64,000 nucleotides of DNA, from the NCBI RefSeq assembly GCF_005217615.1, contig NZ_SZNK01000001.1, positions 122,001 to 186,000 of the forward strand. Reading direction: 5' to 3'. The notes under the pieces are model-generated. The model made no database searches. It was not told the DNA's origin and worked only from the letters and a program-made list of their open reading frames with translations. Positions 8,551 to 17,430 of the stretch are shown piece by piece (position 1 is the first letter of the stretch; the number at the start of each line of letters is the position of its first letter). Made by a program: the position numbers and the translations under genes. This stretch comes from Brevibacillus antibioticus. Lineage in GTDB: Bacteria; Bacillota; Bacilli; Brevibacillales; Brevibacillaceae.

Positions 8551-9978
8551 ATGAGCAAAATCAACGAGCTGTTTAACGGGAAAATTCATGCGATCAACGT
8601 AGGGATTGAGTTTTTCAAAGACGATATCATCAAGCAAAATGCGAATGCATCTCATCTGGATTGGAAGCCACCAGGCGGCGGAAAGCCTGAGCTAATCAAC
8701 GCTCTCGACAAACTGGAAAACGCTGCTGTCGCTGAGAAAATTGCTGCGGCAAACAAGCTGGCGGTAGAGCGTATCATCAACTCCCAGCCGATGCTTGTTG
8801 GCTTCGACCAAGCGATCAATGTGGTACCAGGCATGACGAAAACAACGATTCTGCACGCAGGTCCGCCGATCACTTGGGACAAAATGTGCGGCTCAATGAA
8901 AGGTGCTGTAACCGGAGCAATCGTATTCGAGGGCTTGGCAAAAGACATCGAGGAAGCTGAACAGGTAGCTGCTTCTGGCGCAATTACGTTCTCTCCATGC
9001 CACGAACACAACTGCGTAGGCTCCATGGCAGGTGTGACATCCGCTTCGATGTTCATGCATGTGGTGAAAAACAAGACGTATGGCAACGTCGCTTACACCA
9101 ACCTGAGTGAGCAAATGGCTAAAATTTTGCGCATGGGTGCCAACGATGAAAGTGTTATCGCCCGCCTGAACTGGATGCGCGATGTATTGGGACCAATGCT
9201 GCGTGACGCAATGAAAATCGCTGGCGAAATCGATCTTCGTCTCATGCTGGCGCAGGCGCTGCACATGGGTGACGAATGCCACAACCGCAACAACGCAGGT
9301 ACGAGCCTGTTGATTCAAGCGCTGACTCCTTACATTTTGGAGACGGATTTCACAAAAGAACAGAAGCGCGAAGTATTCGACTTCGTCGCAAGCAGCGATT
9401 ACTTCTCCGGTCCGACATGGATGGCTCTGTGCAAATGCGCACTTGACGCAGCGCACGGCATCGAGAATAGCACGATTGTTACCACGATGGCGCGTAATGG
9501 CGTTGAGTTCGGTATCCGTGTAAGCGGTATGGCTGGCAACACCTGGTTTACTGGGCCAGCTCAAAAGGTAATCGGTCCGATGTTTGCAGGCTACAAGCCA
9601 GAGGATTCCGGCTTGGATATCGGGGACAGTGCGATCACCGAAACATACGGGATTGGTGGCTTCGCGATGGCGGCAGCTCCAGCGATTGTTGCACTCGTAG
9701 GCGGAACGGTTGAAGAAGCGATCGGCTTCTCCACCACGATGAAAGAAATTACGACAGCAGAAAATCCAAACGTAACGATTCCACTCCTAGACTTCCAAGG
9801 TGTCGCAACAGGAATCGATATTCGTCAGGTGATCCAAACTGGCATCCTGCCGATTATCAACACGGCTATCGCGCATAAAGACGCAGGTATCGGCATGATC
9901 GGTGCGGGTATTACCTATCCGCCAATGGAAGCTTTTGAAAAGGCATTGCTCGCAGTGACGGAAACGATTAGCCAATAG
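8551..9978 (+). CDS. allG: DUF1116 protein, AllG-type oxamate carbamoyltransferase subunit
   Basis: 475 residues matching DUF1116 (E. coli YlbE/AllG) over its whole length. Visible family-like segments are DWKPPGGGKPELI near the start, FSPCHEHNCVGSMAGV in the middle and GMAGNTWFTGPA near residue 330. It follows FdrA at once and is probably its obligate partner. The conserved His and Cys of the CHEHNC segment are plausible active-site or metal residues, which is my inference. The ribosome binding site is AAAGGGG. Confidence 0.85.
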   Translation: MSKINELFNGKIHAINVGIEFFKDDIIKQNANASHLDWKPPGGGKPELINALDKLENAAVAEKIAAANKLAVERIINSQPMLVGFDQAINVVPGMTKTTILHAGPPITWDKMCGSMKGAVTGAIVFEGLAKDIEEAEQVAASGAITFSPCHEHNCVGSMAGVTSASMFMHVVKNKTYGNVAYTNLSEQMAKILRMGANDESVIARLNWMRDVLGPMLRDAMKIAGEIDLRLMLAQALHMGDECHNRNNAGTSLLIQALTPYILETDFTKEQKREVFDFVASSDYFSGPTWMALCKCALDAAHGIENSTIVTTMARNGVEFGIRVSGMAGNTWFTGPAQKVIGPMFAGYKPEDSGLDIGDSAITETYGIGGFAMAAAPAIVALVGGTVEEAIGFSTTMKEITTAENPNVTIPLLDFQGVATGIDIRQVIQTGILPIINTAIAHKDAGIGMIGAGITYPPMEAFEKALLAVTETISQ

Positions 9979-9993
9979 CTTTTCATCCTAGGT

Positions 9994-10036
9994 GACTCAG
10001 CTTTCGCAGCAAAAGAAGGTTGCGGAAAGCTGGGTC
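9994..10036 (+). other. Intercistronic stem-loop in the ureide operon
   Basis: GACTCAGCTTTCGCA (9994-10008) pairs imperfectly with 10021-10036. No U-tract follows, so it is unlikely to stop transcription fully. It could stabilise or separate the upstream mRNA from the permease message. Confidence 0.5.
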
Positions 10037-10057
10037 GAATGAGGAAGGTGAATGAAC

Positions 10058-11539
10058 ATGGGACAGGCAAACGTAAAGGAATCATATGAAGAATTCAAGT
10101 CCTATGGATACGCGGACGATATTTTGCCAAAGACTTCCGAAAATCGAGATTGGGGCACCTTTAACTACGTGACCGTATGGATGGGCGCTGTGCATAATCT
10201 CATGTCGTACATGACGGTAGCCGGATTCTTTGTCCTCGGATTATCCGTTCCGCAAGTCTTGTGGGCGGTCATGATTGCTGCCTTGATCGTTTCGGCGGGC
10301 TATGTGTTGAATGGCTATGCGGGAACAAAGTACGGGATTGGCTATTCGATGCTGTTGCGCAGCTCCTTTGGTGTAAAAGGCTCGATCATCCCTGCTATAT
10401 GTCGTGGGCTCATCGCTGGGGTCGTGTTTTTTGGGACAAAAACAATTATTGGCGCACAATCCTTTAATGTCATTTTTGAGAAAATATTCCCTGGCTATAA
10501 GAGTATGGTTCCAGGCTTTGATTTTCTCGGATTAGATTTCCCGACCATGCTTTCTTATGTGATCCTCTGGGTCATTACTGTTGGATTGTTTTTAGGTGGA
10601 ATGAAAATTCTCAGTCTGTTTAGTAAATGGTCTTCACCGATCATCTATATTTTCATCGTTGGTGCAGCGATTTGGGCGATCAGCGTTGCTGGCGGATTTG
10701 GTCCAATCTTTGCTTATGCTCCTGCCAAACCGATGGAGAATTGGCTTGTATTTATCGCATGTGTAAGTGCATTGGTATCGAACTGGGGTGGCCCGATTGT
10801 CAATATCGCAGACCTTACGCAAAGGGCAAAACACCCGAAAGCTCCGATGATTGGTCTGCCGCTTGGAATGATTGCATCCTACATCTTGTTTGGAATTACT
10901 TGTGTAGGATTGTTGGTTGGGACGCAAATCGCGTTTGGCATCAAAGACTTTAATGTCGTCGTTGCCATTGATCAAATTGGGAATCCTGTTGCCGTCATTA
11001 TCTTGTTGCTGGCACTGAATATAGGTTCGACGAGCTATGTTGTATTTGGTAATTTGCTTCCATCTGGACTGCAAATGACAGCGCTTCTTCCGAAAATGTT
11101 TACAGTGAAATCAGCAGCTATCTTGACAGCTGTATTGGGGACTGTCATTTTACCTTGGAAGCTGGTAAATGGTACGGCCGCGCTGTATATGTTCTATAGC
11201 TTTATCGGCTCCATGTACGGTCCAATTACGGGGATCATGCTAGTCAGTTTCTTCATTGAAAGAAAAAGAAGGCTAGATTTATCTGCGATCTACGTAAAAC
11301 CGGGTGAAAATGGAGAATTCAAGAACGGCTTTAATATGGTGGCATGCGGCGTATTGATCGTCAGCTTCTTGATTACGCTATCCGGCTCTTTCCTGCCAAA
11401 TGTGCCACTATTGGCAAACATCAGCAAGTCAGCATTCCTTAGCGGGACGATCATATCCGGCGTCTTATATGCGCTGTGCTATAAATGGAACAAACCAAGC
11501 ACGATCGCGCAGAGTGAAACAGCTGCAAAAGCATCTTAA
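10058..11539 (+). CDS. NCS1-family permease for ureide or nucleobase
   Basis: 493 residues with about twelve membrane helices. The N-terminal NRDWGTFNYVTVWMGAVHN, with W and N residues before helix 1, is typical of NCS1 nucleobase-cation symporters (PucI, CodB, Mhp1). Substrate specificity cannot be read directly. The operon suggests allantoin, a purine or another ureide. ATG at 10058 is preferred over ATG at 10052 because AGGAAGG is then nine bases away. Confidence 0.85.
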   Translation: MGQANVKESYEEFKSYGYADDILPKTSENRDWGTFNYVTVWMGAVHNLMSYMTVAGFFVLGLSVPQVLWAVMIAALIVSAGYVLNGYAGTKYGIGYSMLLRSSFGVKGSIIPAICRGLIAGVVFFGTKTIIGAQSFNVIFEKIFPGYKSMVPGFDFLGLDFPTMLSYVILWVITVGLFLGGMKILSLFSKWSSPIIYIFIVGAAIWAISVAGGFGPIFAYAPAKPMENWLVFIACVSALVSNWGGPIVNIADLTQRAKHPKAPMIGLPLGMIASYILFGITCVGLLVGTQIAFGIKDFNVVVAIDQIGNPVAVIILLLALNIGSTSYVVFGNLLPSGLQMTALLPKMFTVKSAAILTAVLGTVILPWKLVNGTAALYMFYSFIGSMYGPITGIMLVSFFIERKRRLDLSAIYVKPGENGEFKNGFNMVACGVLIVSFLITLSGSFLPNVPLLANISKSAFLSGTIISGVLYALCYKWNKPSTIAQSETAAKAS

Positions 11540-11557
11540 CAAAGGGAGAAGTGCCCA

Positions 11558-12508
11558 GTGGAAAAACTCGTTATTGTTGCTATCGGCGGCAACTCATTAG
11601 TTAAGGATAATGGTCGCAACACGATTCAAGACCAATATGAAGCCGTATGTGAAACCGCAGTAAATATAGCAGATATGGTGGAGGAAGGATACAACGTTGT
11701 CGTTACTCACGGCAACGGACCGCAGGTTGGATTTGCTTTGCAACGATGCGAAATCGCCAATGAAGTGTCCGGGATGCCTACGATCCCGCTGGTCAATTGC
11801 GTGGCGGATACGCAGGGCGGAATCGGCTACCAAATCCAGCAGGCACTCACCAACGAATTTGCCAAAAGAGGAATCAATAAAAAGGTTGCCAGCGTCATCA
11901 CACAGGTAGAAGTCAGCAAGGATGATCCGAACTTCCAAAATCCAACGAAGCCAGTCGGCTCCTTCTTCACGCTGGAGCAAGCGGGAGAGATGCGCAAAGA
12001 GCATCCGGACTGGGTATTTATCGAGGATTCCGGTCGCGGCTACAGAAGAGTGGTTCCATCCCCTAAGCCAATCGACATCGTGGAAAAAGACGCAATCAAA
12101 TCGTTGATCGAAGCGGGATATGTGGTAGTCGCTGTTGGCGGCGGGGGTATTCCGGTTGTGAAATCGGGCGAAAATACGTACGATGGGATTGATGCTGTCA
12201 TCGACAAAGATTTTGCCACCAGCTTGCTGGCAGAACAAATCGATGCACAGACCTTGATCATTACGACAGGTGTTCCGCAGGTATGCATTAACTTCGGCAA
12301 GCCGAATCAAAAGGCGCTGGAGCGCATCACAGTAGAGGAAACGAAGCAATACGTTCGTGAAGAGCATTTCGCAAAAGGCAGCATGCTGCCAAAAATTGAG
12401 GCAAGCCTGAGCTTTTTGGAGAAAAACGGGTCAAGCGTGATCATTACGAATCCGGAGAGCTTAAAGGATGCAATTACGAACAAAGCAGGGACACACATCG
12501 TAAAATAA
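11558..12508 (+). CDS. arcC: Carbamate kinase, catabolic (AllK/ArcC type)
   Basis: 316 residues, the normal carbamate kinase length. VAIGGNSLV at the N terminus, VVTHGNGPQVG near residue 50 and AVGGGGIPVV near residue 193 are the nucleotide and carbamoyl-phosphate binding segments. The enzyme turns carbamoyl phosphate and ADP into ATP, CO2 and ammonia, which completes the energy-yielding end of oxamate carbamoyltransferase. GTG start at 11558 follows AAAGGGAG. No arginine deiminase genes are near, so a ureide role fits better than arginine fermentation. Confidence 0.92.
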   Translation: MEKLVIVAIGGNSLVKDNGRNTIQDQYEAVCETAVNIADMVEEGYNVVVTHGNGPQVGFALQRCEIANEVSGMPTIPLVNCVADTQGGIGYQIQQALTNEFAKRGINKKVASVITQVEVSKDDPNFQNPTKPVGSFFTLEQAGEMRKEHPDWVFIEDSGRGYRRVVPSPKPIDIVEKDAIKSLIEAGYVVVAVGGGGIPVVKSGENTYDGIDAVIDKDFATSLLAEQIDAQTLIITTGVPQVCINFGKPNQKALERITVEETKQYVREEHFAKGSMLPKIEASLSFLEKNGSSVIITNPESLKDAITNKAGTHIVK

Positions 12509-12535
12509 AGGCCTCTTAAGGGAGGATGCAAGGCA

Positions 12536-12994
12536 ATGGATTACATGAAGCTGGCAGTGGAAAAAACGCTGGAAGGTATGAACAACAAGCTCGGCGGACC
12601 TTTTGGAGCGGCTGTCGTGAAAGGGAACGAAATCATCGCCGTATGCAGCAATCGCATGATGGCAGATATGGACCCGTCCCAGCACGCAGAGATGGTAGCC
12701 ATTCGCGAAGCGTGCAAGACGCTCGGCACGATGGACCTGACAGGCTGCGAAATTTACGCGACATGCGAGCCTTGCCCGATGTGCGTAGGTGCTATCATTT
12801 GGTCTGGCATCAAGGTCGTTCATTACTGCTCGACTGCGGAGGATGCGCACGAGCACGGTTTTTCGGACAAGCATCTACGCGACTATTTTTCCGGTAAGGA
12901 TCAGAGTGTTTTGAACATGATCAAGGTCGAGAAGCGTGAGGACTGCGATCAGTTGTTTGCGCACTATCACAAGCTGAACAAGAGAAGTAGGTAA
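12536..12994 (+). CDS. Guanine-deaminase-like nucleoside deaminase
   Basis: 152 residues of the cytidine/deoxycytidylate deaminase fold. Zinc ligands are His50 in HAE and Cys80 and Cys83 in PCPMC, with Glu52 as the catalytic proton shuttle. Length and the GGPFGAAVVKG segment resemble Bacillus subtilis guanine deaminase GuaD. It is last in the ureide operon, in keeping with feeding xanthine into purine breakdown. Other members of the fold act on tRNA or creatinine, so the substrate is inferred. Confidence 0.83.
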   Translation: MDYMKLAVEKTLEGMNNKLGGPFGAAVVKGNEIIAVCSNRMMADMDPSQHAEMVAIREACKTLGTMDLTGCEIYATCEPCPMCVGAIIWSGIKVVHYCSTAEDAHEHGFSDKHLRDYFSGKDQSVLNMIKVEKREDCDQLFAHYHKLNKRSR

Positions 12995-13021
12995 CTGAAT
13001 AGCAGACAAGAAACACGGATG

Positions 13022-13050
13022 AAAGGGCCTTATAAGGGCCCTTTTTCTCT
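13022..13050 (+). terminator. Terminator of the ureide operon
   Basis: AAAGGGCC and GGGCCCTTT flank a short TTATAA loop, followed by TTTTCTCTTT, 27 bases after the last stop codon. Confidence 0.85.
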
Positions 13051-13196
13051 TTGTTATTTTCCCTGGATCTTACGCCATGATTGCTTGTCTATTAAAGGTG
13101 CGTAGGCTTGTCTCACGTAAGGCGAGGTGACAATTTTTCCCTAACGTCGTCTTATTGTGTGAGCTTCAACGACAAGTAAAGATGGAGGATATGCAT

Positions 13197-14654
13197 ATGA
13201 CCTCGACCTCTCAAAGGTGTTATCCTGTACTGGCAAGTAGTGCACTCCTAACAGCCACACTGCTCCTGTCACCAGCCTCGGGCACAGTCATGGCAAATCA
13301 GGCAGGCAACCAACAAGCAGCCGCTCACCTTCAGGAAAATCAGTTAAGCGAAAAGGCAAAACGAACGGAGCAAAAGCTGCAAATGCTCTTCCCAGCGCTC
13401 GATGACACATCAAGATATATTACCTTGGAAACGAAAGACCAGCCTGTGTACGAAATTCGTTATGAAAAAAATAATGAATTCTTTGCCAGAGCCGATATCC
13501 ATGCAGAAACCGGGAAACTGCTTACGTTTTATTGGGATAGCAAGGTTCAGGATGACAAGCTGGCGTATAAGAGCGCCGATACCTTCATGAAGGGTTTGAT
13601 CGGTGAAATGGTCAGCCAGTACGAGGTAACGCGGGCTCCTGTAGGCGATGTCATCTATCGTCGCTATGTAAATGGCATCGAGGTATATGGCGATGATTTT
13701 CGGGTGGCGTTAAACAGTGCGGGACAGGTAACCGCATTTTGGGCAGGTGAAAACACGCTGACCAACGTCAATCCCGCTGACTTCCTCCCTCCAGCCCAGG
13801 CGATGAAGAAAGATCAGCTCAGTCGCTGTATCTCACCCCTACTACAACTCATGTACACCACTGGTGAAAATCAGACCGATCTCGTTTACTCAGCTGTATT
13901 CTCCGGTTTTGTGGACGCAGTAACAGGAGCTGAGCTGATCACTAATCAGCAGTACGTAACCTGGAGGTGGAAACCAATCTCCCTCACGCCTGGTGGAAAG
14001 GTAGTAAAGGTGAAGAATGAGCAGGAGGCAACGCGGATTTACGAAAGTGAGTTTGGTATCAGCTTGCAGGGTAGGACCTTCAACAGCAATATCGGCAAAG
14101 GCGAGATGGAAAGTTTTTATTTTTCCCCTGATGAAAAAGAGTTTTTATTTATGAAGGATGACGTTGTGATCGGATTTAAAAGCTATGCGAACGGCCAACC
14201 CCAAAAAGGGAAGGCAACATTGTCGGAGAAGCAGGTTCTTGAGAAAGCTGTTCAGTTCCTGCAAACCTATCTCAAACGGGACGAAAAGGAGTTCTACTAC
14301 ATGGTGCATTCTGATACGGAGAATCCACATAAGTACGAAGTAACGTTTGTGCCATCTATTGAGGGACTTCCGCTGAAACACGGACGAGGCATTGATATTA
14401 GTGTGAATGGAGTCACGGGGAAAATCATCGAGTACCATCAAAAACTTGATCAAAAGCCTACCAAGCTCCCGGATAAGAGAAAGGCTGTCTCCATAGATGC
14501 AGCAGCCCAGGCATTGCTGGCGAAACCCACTAAACTCGTATACATCTACCCATTTATTAATGGAAAGAGGTTGGCCAAACCGGTTCTTGCCTATCAAATT
14601 AATCTTAACGATATCGATATCAATGCCCTGACAGGTAAGTTTAAAGAGGATTGA
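13197..14654 (+). CDS. Secreted YcdB/YcdC-repeat protein
   Basis: 485 residues. A signal peptide covers about residues 1-32, with a hydrophobic core LASSALLTATLLLSPASG and an AlaNQ-type cleavage region. The mature part holds two YcdB/YcdC-like (DUF4901) repeats, each with a PepSY-like pattern such as YEIRYE, VNGIEVYGDDFRV and ISVNGVTGKIIEYHQ. Such proteins are secreted or cell-surface proteins of Bacillales; function unknown. ATG at 13197 is chosen because GGAGG lies eight bases upstream; upstream ATGs at 13182 and 13191 are too close to it. Confidence 0.75.
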   Translation: MTSTSQRCYPVLASSALLTATLLLSPASGTVMANQAGNQQAAAHLQENQLSEKAKRTEQKLQMLFPALDDTSRYITLETKDQPVYEIRYEKNNEFFARADIHAETGKLLTFYWDSKVQDDKLAYKSADTFMKGLIGEMVSQYEVTRAPVGDVIYRRYVNGIEVYGDDFRVALNSAGQVTAFWAGENTLTNVNPADFLPPAQAMKKDQLSRCISPLLQLMYTTGENQTDLVYSAVFSGFVDAVTGAELITNQQYVTWRWKPISLTPGGKVVKVKNEQEATRIYESEFGISLQGRTFNSNIGKGEMESFYFSPDEKEFLFMKDDVVIGFKSYANGQPQKGKATLSEKQVLEKAVQFLQTYLKRDEKEFYYMVHSDTENPHKYEVTFVPSIEGLPLKHGRGIDISVNGVTGKIIEYHQKLDQKPTKLPDKRKAVSIDAAAQALLAKPTKLVYIYPFINGKRLAKPVLAYQINLNDIDINALTGKFKED

Positions 14655-14661
14655 CCCAAAT

Positions 14662-14698
14662 TAAAAAGCCGAATTACCCCACGGTAATCCGGCTTTTT
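14662..14698 (+). terminator. Terminator after the YcdB-like gene
   Basis: AAAAAGCCG plus AATTACC pair with GGTAAT plus CCGGCTTTTTT across a CCAC loop. The strong U-tract lies on the plus strand, and the A-rich left flank makes it usable from the minus strand as well. Confidence 0.88.
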
Positions 14699-14713
14699 TG
14701 ACGATAACGTTCT

Positions 14714-14836
14714 TTAGGCCTTTGTAGGCTGAGCGGAAAGACCAGCAATATCAGTTGAACCAAATATCAGCAATGCAAGTAAAATAAGGAATAATACGGA
14801 TTCTGAAAAACTTTCACCATCAAAATTTTTCACCAT
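14714..14836 (-). CDS. 40-residue hydrophobic peptide
   Basis: Read on the minus strand this is a 40-codon frame with a good GAGGTG site seven bases before ATG. The peptide begins MVKNFDGESFSES, then a single hydrophobic stretch VLFLILLALLIFG, then a polar tail ending in QPTKA. That size and shape resembles small spore or membrane peptides of Bacillales, but I do not recognise the family. It lies next to a repeat-rich protein on the same strand with 32 bases between, so the two may be co-transcribed. Confidence 0.55.
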   Translation of the reverse strand: MVKNFDGESFSESVLFLILLALLIFGSTDIAGLSAQPTKA

Positions 14837-14868
14837 TGAATTCACCTCATTCCTTTCTTAAAAATTCA

Positions 14869-15294
14869 TTAGGTACTCATTTTCTTTTTAAGAGCCGAAA
14901 TGATATCATCTACGGTCATGCTCCCGTTATCATTAAGGAAATTCAGCATATTATCGACATTTTTATTATTGAGATCGCCAAGTGTAATGTACTCTCCTGT
15001 TAAGCCGACAATCATTGTAGCTTGTCTAAACAATTGAACAGAATCCACTCTTAGCTTTCCAGTTAAAAGAAGAACAGCCACGAGGATTTCTAAATTTGGG
15101 CCTGTTAGGCAATGTAAGGCCGATTGATTATTGGTTGTTGGCTTCTTCTTTTTGTTATTTGATGAACCATTGGTAGACTGCTTCTCTTTTGCATTATTAT
15201 TTGATGAACCATTGGTAGACTGCTTTTCTTTTGCGTTATTTGATGAACCATTTGTAGATTGCTTCTTTTTTGCGTTATCTGATGAAGAATCCAT
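14869..15294 (-). CDS. Protein with Asn/Ser/Lys repeats and helical C-terminal domain
   Basis: 141 residues. Residues 1-58 are low complexity: three to four copies of a unit near NAKEKQSTNGSSN. Residues 60-141 look like a compact helical domain (LEILVAVLLLTGKLRVDSVQ, later NMLNFLNDNGSMTVDDIISALKKK). No signal peptide. A GGTGGGGGGAAG site precedes ATG. Low-complexity N termini with a small C-terminal domain are common in spore-coat and surface proteins of this order, but the function is unknown. Confidence 0.65.
   Translation of the reverse strand: MDSSSDNAKKKQSTNGSSNNAKEKQSTNGSSNNNAKEKQSTNGSSNNKKKKPTTNNQSALHCLTGPNLEILVAVLLLTGKLRVDSVQLFRQATMIVGLTGEYITLGDLNNKNVDNMLNFLNDNGSMTVDDIISALKKKMST
15157..15290. 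repeat. Tandem 39-42 base repeat inside the Asn/Ser-repeat gene
   Basis: Three near-identical units begin at about 15158, 15199 and 15238, each starting ATTTGATGAACCAT and running through a TTGCTTT-like segment. A partial fourth unit follows at 15277. Unit length differs by an in-frame codon between copies, so copy number probably varies between strains. Confidence 0.8.
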
Positions 15295-15757
15295 CTACTC
15301 TTCCCCCCACCTAACAAGAAGTTGCTCATACATATTGGTGTGAGGTGAGACTGTAAACTACTATTTCCCAAGTTTCACCCTTTAGTCCAAAGAAATCCAG
15401 CGAGCTTACACACTGACTGTTTCACATAACAATCTTATTCAGTCAGCGGATTTATTGTGCCTGGTAAAATTTTTTCGTGGCGTCAGTGTGGGATGCATGA
15501 TGAACAGTATAGACCTAAAGTGTACTTCCGGTTTTATGATGAACTACGAGGTGTGCAACTTCTTCAACCCACTCTAAGTAAGCTCGCCGCAAAAAATGGA
15601 TATGGGCAATTATCAGTTATTTCGAATGAACGCATATGACTTACAGAACATTGCAGAGGAACAGCAGCAAGAATTTTTCTTCCATAGTCGCTCCAAATGG
15701 GACATAGTGGTATATTTGATCATAATGGAAATGGTAAGTGTTGGAGGGGGACATCTC
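15295..15757. other. Intergenic region without a clear gene
   Basis: This 463-base stretch separates the divergent Asn/Ser-repeat gene and the RmlD-like gene. A 60-codon frame at 15457-15639 and an N-terminal extension of the downstream gene from 15596 are open, but neither has a good start site or recognisable content. CTGACTG (15413-15419) is repeated inverted at 15440-15446. I see no RNA gene. Confidence 0.5.
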
Positions 15758-16642
15758 ATGGAGGAGAAACGCCGCGTATTGTTGCTAGGGGCTAGCGGCT
15801 ACTTGGGAAGTCAAATCTATCAGGAGCTTTTGCGGGATAATACCATTGATCTGATAGGTACATGCTTTTCTGCACAAGCTGTCCATCAATTGCTTCGGGT
15901 CGATGTGACTGACACCCTTTCTTTTTCAGCGATCCTACATGAATTTTCACCACATGTTGTCATTTGGGCGTTGATGAGTGCTACAGATGAACGCGAGCTA
16001 ATAGAAAAAGGCTTGGATGTACTGCTTTCTCAGTTGCCGGAAAAGAGCAAATTGATCTTCATCTCCACAGACGGTATTTTCGGAAAAGGAACAGGCTCTT
16101 ATCGGGAAGAAGATCCGCCTGAGCCATTAGATGGGAGAAACCTGATAGCAACTTATTCGAATGCCAAAATACGAGGGGAAGCACGTATTCGCGAGCGGCA
16201 TCCCAATCATGTCATCGTGCGAGTCGGCCCTATCTATGGTCGCAATTGCGTTGGGCAATGGGATAAACGCGTCGCTTCGATGTGTGCAGACCTGGAAGCT
16301 GGCCGTGAAATAAGCCGGACAGGTAATTTGTACAAGACGTTTGTCCATGTGGAAGACGTGGGGAATGCCATCCACGAATTGCTGCACGGCTCTTACCACG
16401 GAACGCTTCATCTCGGTCCAGCAAAGAAAGAGAGTTATTATTCTTTTTACAAAAAGATGGCTCTGGCATTAGGGCTGAATGCTGATGGTGTAAAAGAAAC
16501 CTTGTTAACAGAAGCAGAGGCGCTAGAACGAGGGATTCCCTTGGATACTTCGTTGCGTACGAAAAAGGCGCATGAACTGCTTCAGACCCGTTTTCGTCAG
16601 GCGGGATGGGAAAACGGCAACGAGAACGACAAAGGAGTGTAG
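15758..16642 (+). CDS. RmlD-like NAD(P)-dependent sugar-nucleotide/SDR reductase
   Basis: 294 residues, extended SDR fold. The N-terminal LLLGASGYLGSQIY is the Rossmann glycine motif, and VDVTDTLSF and VVIWALMSATDE follow as in dTDP-4-dehydrorhamnose reductase (RmlD). Ser-Thr-Asp near ISTDGIFG and a YSNAK Tyr-xxx-Lys pair give the catalytic residues. No other rhamnose genes are nearby, so the actual substrate is open. GGAGGGGG precedes ATG at 15758. Six bases separate it from the racemase gene, suggesting one transcript. Confidence 0.8.
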   Translation: MEEKRRVLLLGASGYLGSQIYQELLRDNTIDLIGTCFSAQAVHQLLRVDVTDTLSFSAILHEFSPHVVIWALMSATDERELIEKGLDVLLSQLPEKSKLIFISTDGIFGKGTGSYREEDPPEPLDGRNLIATYSNAKIRGEARIRERHPNHVIVRVGPIYGRNCVGQWDKRVASMCADLEAGREISRTGNLYKTFVHVEDVGNAIHELLHGSYHGTLHLGPAKKESYYSFYKKMALALGLNADGVKETLLTEAEALERGIPLDTSLRTKKAHELLQTRFRQAGWENGNENDKGV

Positions 16643-16648
16643 AAAACA

Positions 16649-17341
16649 ATGAAAACAATCGGATTAATTGGCGGCATGAGCTGGGAGTCCTCCTTGGTCT
16701 ACTACCGCTTGATCAATGAAACGGTCAAAGAGCGGCTGGGTGGTCTGCATTCGGCAAAAAGCGTCCTGTATTCCGTTGATTTTGCGGAGATCGAAGAAAT
16801 GCAACGAGAAGGGCGTTGGGAAGAAGCAGGCGAGCGGATGGCGCTTGCCGCGAAAAGTCTGGAAGCGGCAGGAGCCGACCTGATTGTTCTCTGTACAAAT
16901 ACGATGCACAAGCTGGCATATGCCATCGAAGAAGCGACTAGCCTGCCTTTTCTTCATATCGCGGATGCGACAGCGCAAGCGATCATAAACCACGGGCATA
17001 AACGAGTGGCACTGCTTGCGACGCGATTTACGATGGAGCAGGATTTCTATACAGGGCGTCTGCGTGATATTCATGGATTAGAGGTACTGCTACCGGATGA
17101 ACAAGAGCGAACACTCGTCCATGAGATTATTTACAATGAGCTGTGTGTCGGGATCATTCGCGAAGAATCCAAGCGTACATACCAGGCGATTATTGAACGA
17201 CTGGTCAAGGAAGGCGCTGAGGCAGTCATCCTCGGTTGCACGGAAATCGGTCTATTGATCACAGCCCAAGATTGCACGGTCCCGGTCTTTGATACGACTG
17301 CGATTCATGCAGAGGCAGCTGTGGAGGCTGCTTTGCGGTAG
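16649..17341 (+). CDS. Aspartate/glutamate racemase family protein
   Basis: 230 residues, usual length for cofactor-independent Asp/Glu racemases. The two catalytic cysteines are Cys82 in LCTNTMHK and Cys197 in LGCTEIGLL; both are present, and the N-terminal IGLIGGMSWESS matches aspartate racemase. It probably supplies a D-amino acid or acts on a related amino acid. It follows the RmlD-like gene by six bases and is followed by a strong terminator. Confidence 0.9.
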   Translation: MKTIGLIGGMSWESSLVYYRLINETVKERLGGLHSAKSVLYSVDFAEIEEMQREGRWEEAGERMALAAKSLEAAGADLIVLCTNTMHKLAYAIEEATSLPFLHIADATAQAIINHGHKRVALLATRFTMEQDFYTGRLRDIHGLEVLLPDEQERTLVHEIIYNELCVGIIREESKRTYQAIIERLVKEGAEAVILGCTEIGLLITAQDCTVPVFDTTAIHAEAAVEAALR

Positions 17342-17351
17342 AGCAAAGGCA

Positions 17352-17411
17352 AAAAATAAAAGACTGAGCTCATCCCATTTGCTACTAGAATGGATGACTG
17401 AGTCTTTTTTT
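17352..17411 (+). terminator. Terminator after the racemase gene
   Basis: AAAAGACTGAGCTCATCC pairs with GGATGACTGAGTCTTTT over a loop of about 15 bases, with TTTTTTT following. Confidence 0.85.
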
Positions 17412-17430
17412 GTGCAAACGTACATGTCTT

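Noticed and set aside
9994-10036. Rho-independent terminator between the AllG-type gene and the permease
   Set aside because: The stem lacks a U-tract and has mismatches, and the downstream permease belongs functionally to the operon.
15157-15290. CRISPR-like array
   Set aside because: The repeats are contiguous, in frame, without unique spacers, and code a low-complexity protein segment.
15457-15639. 60-codon frame in the gap before the RmlD-like gene
   Set aside because: No good start site or recognisable sequence; the composition does not look coding.
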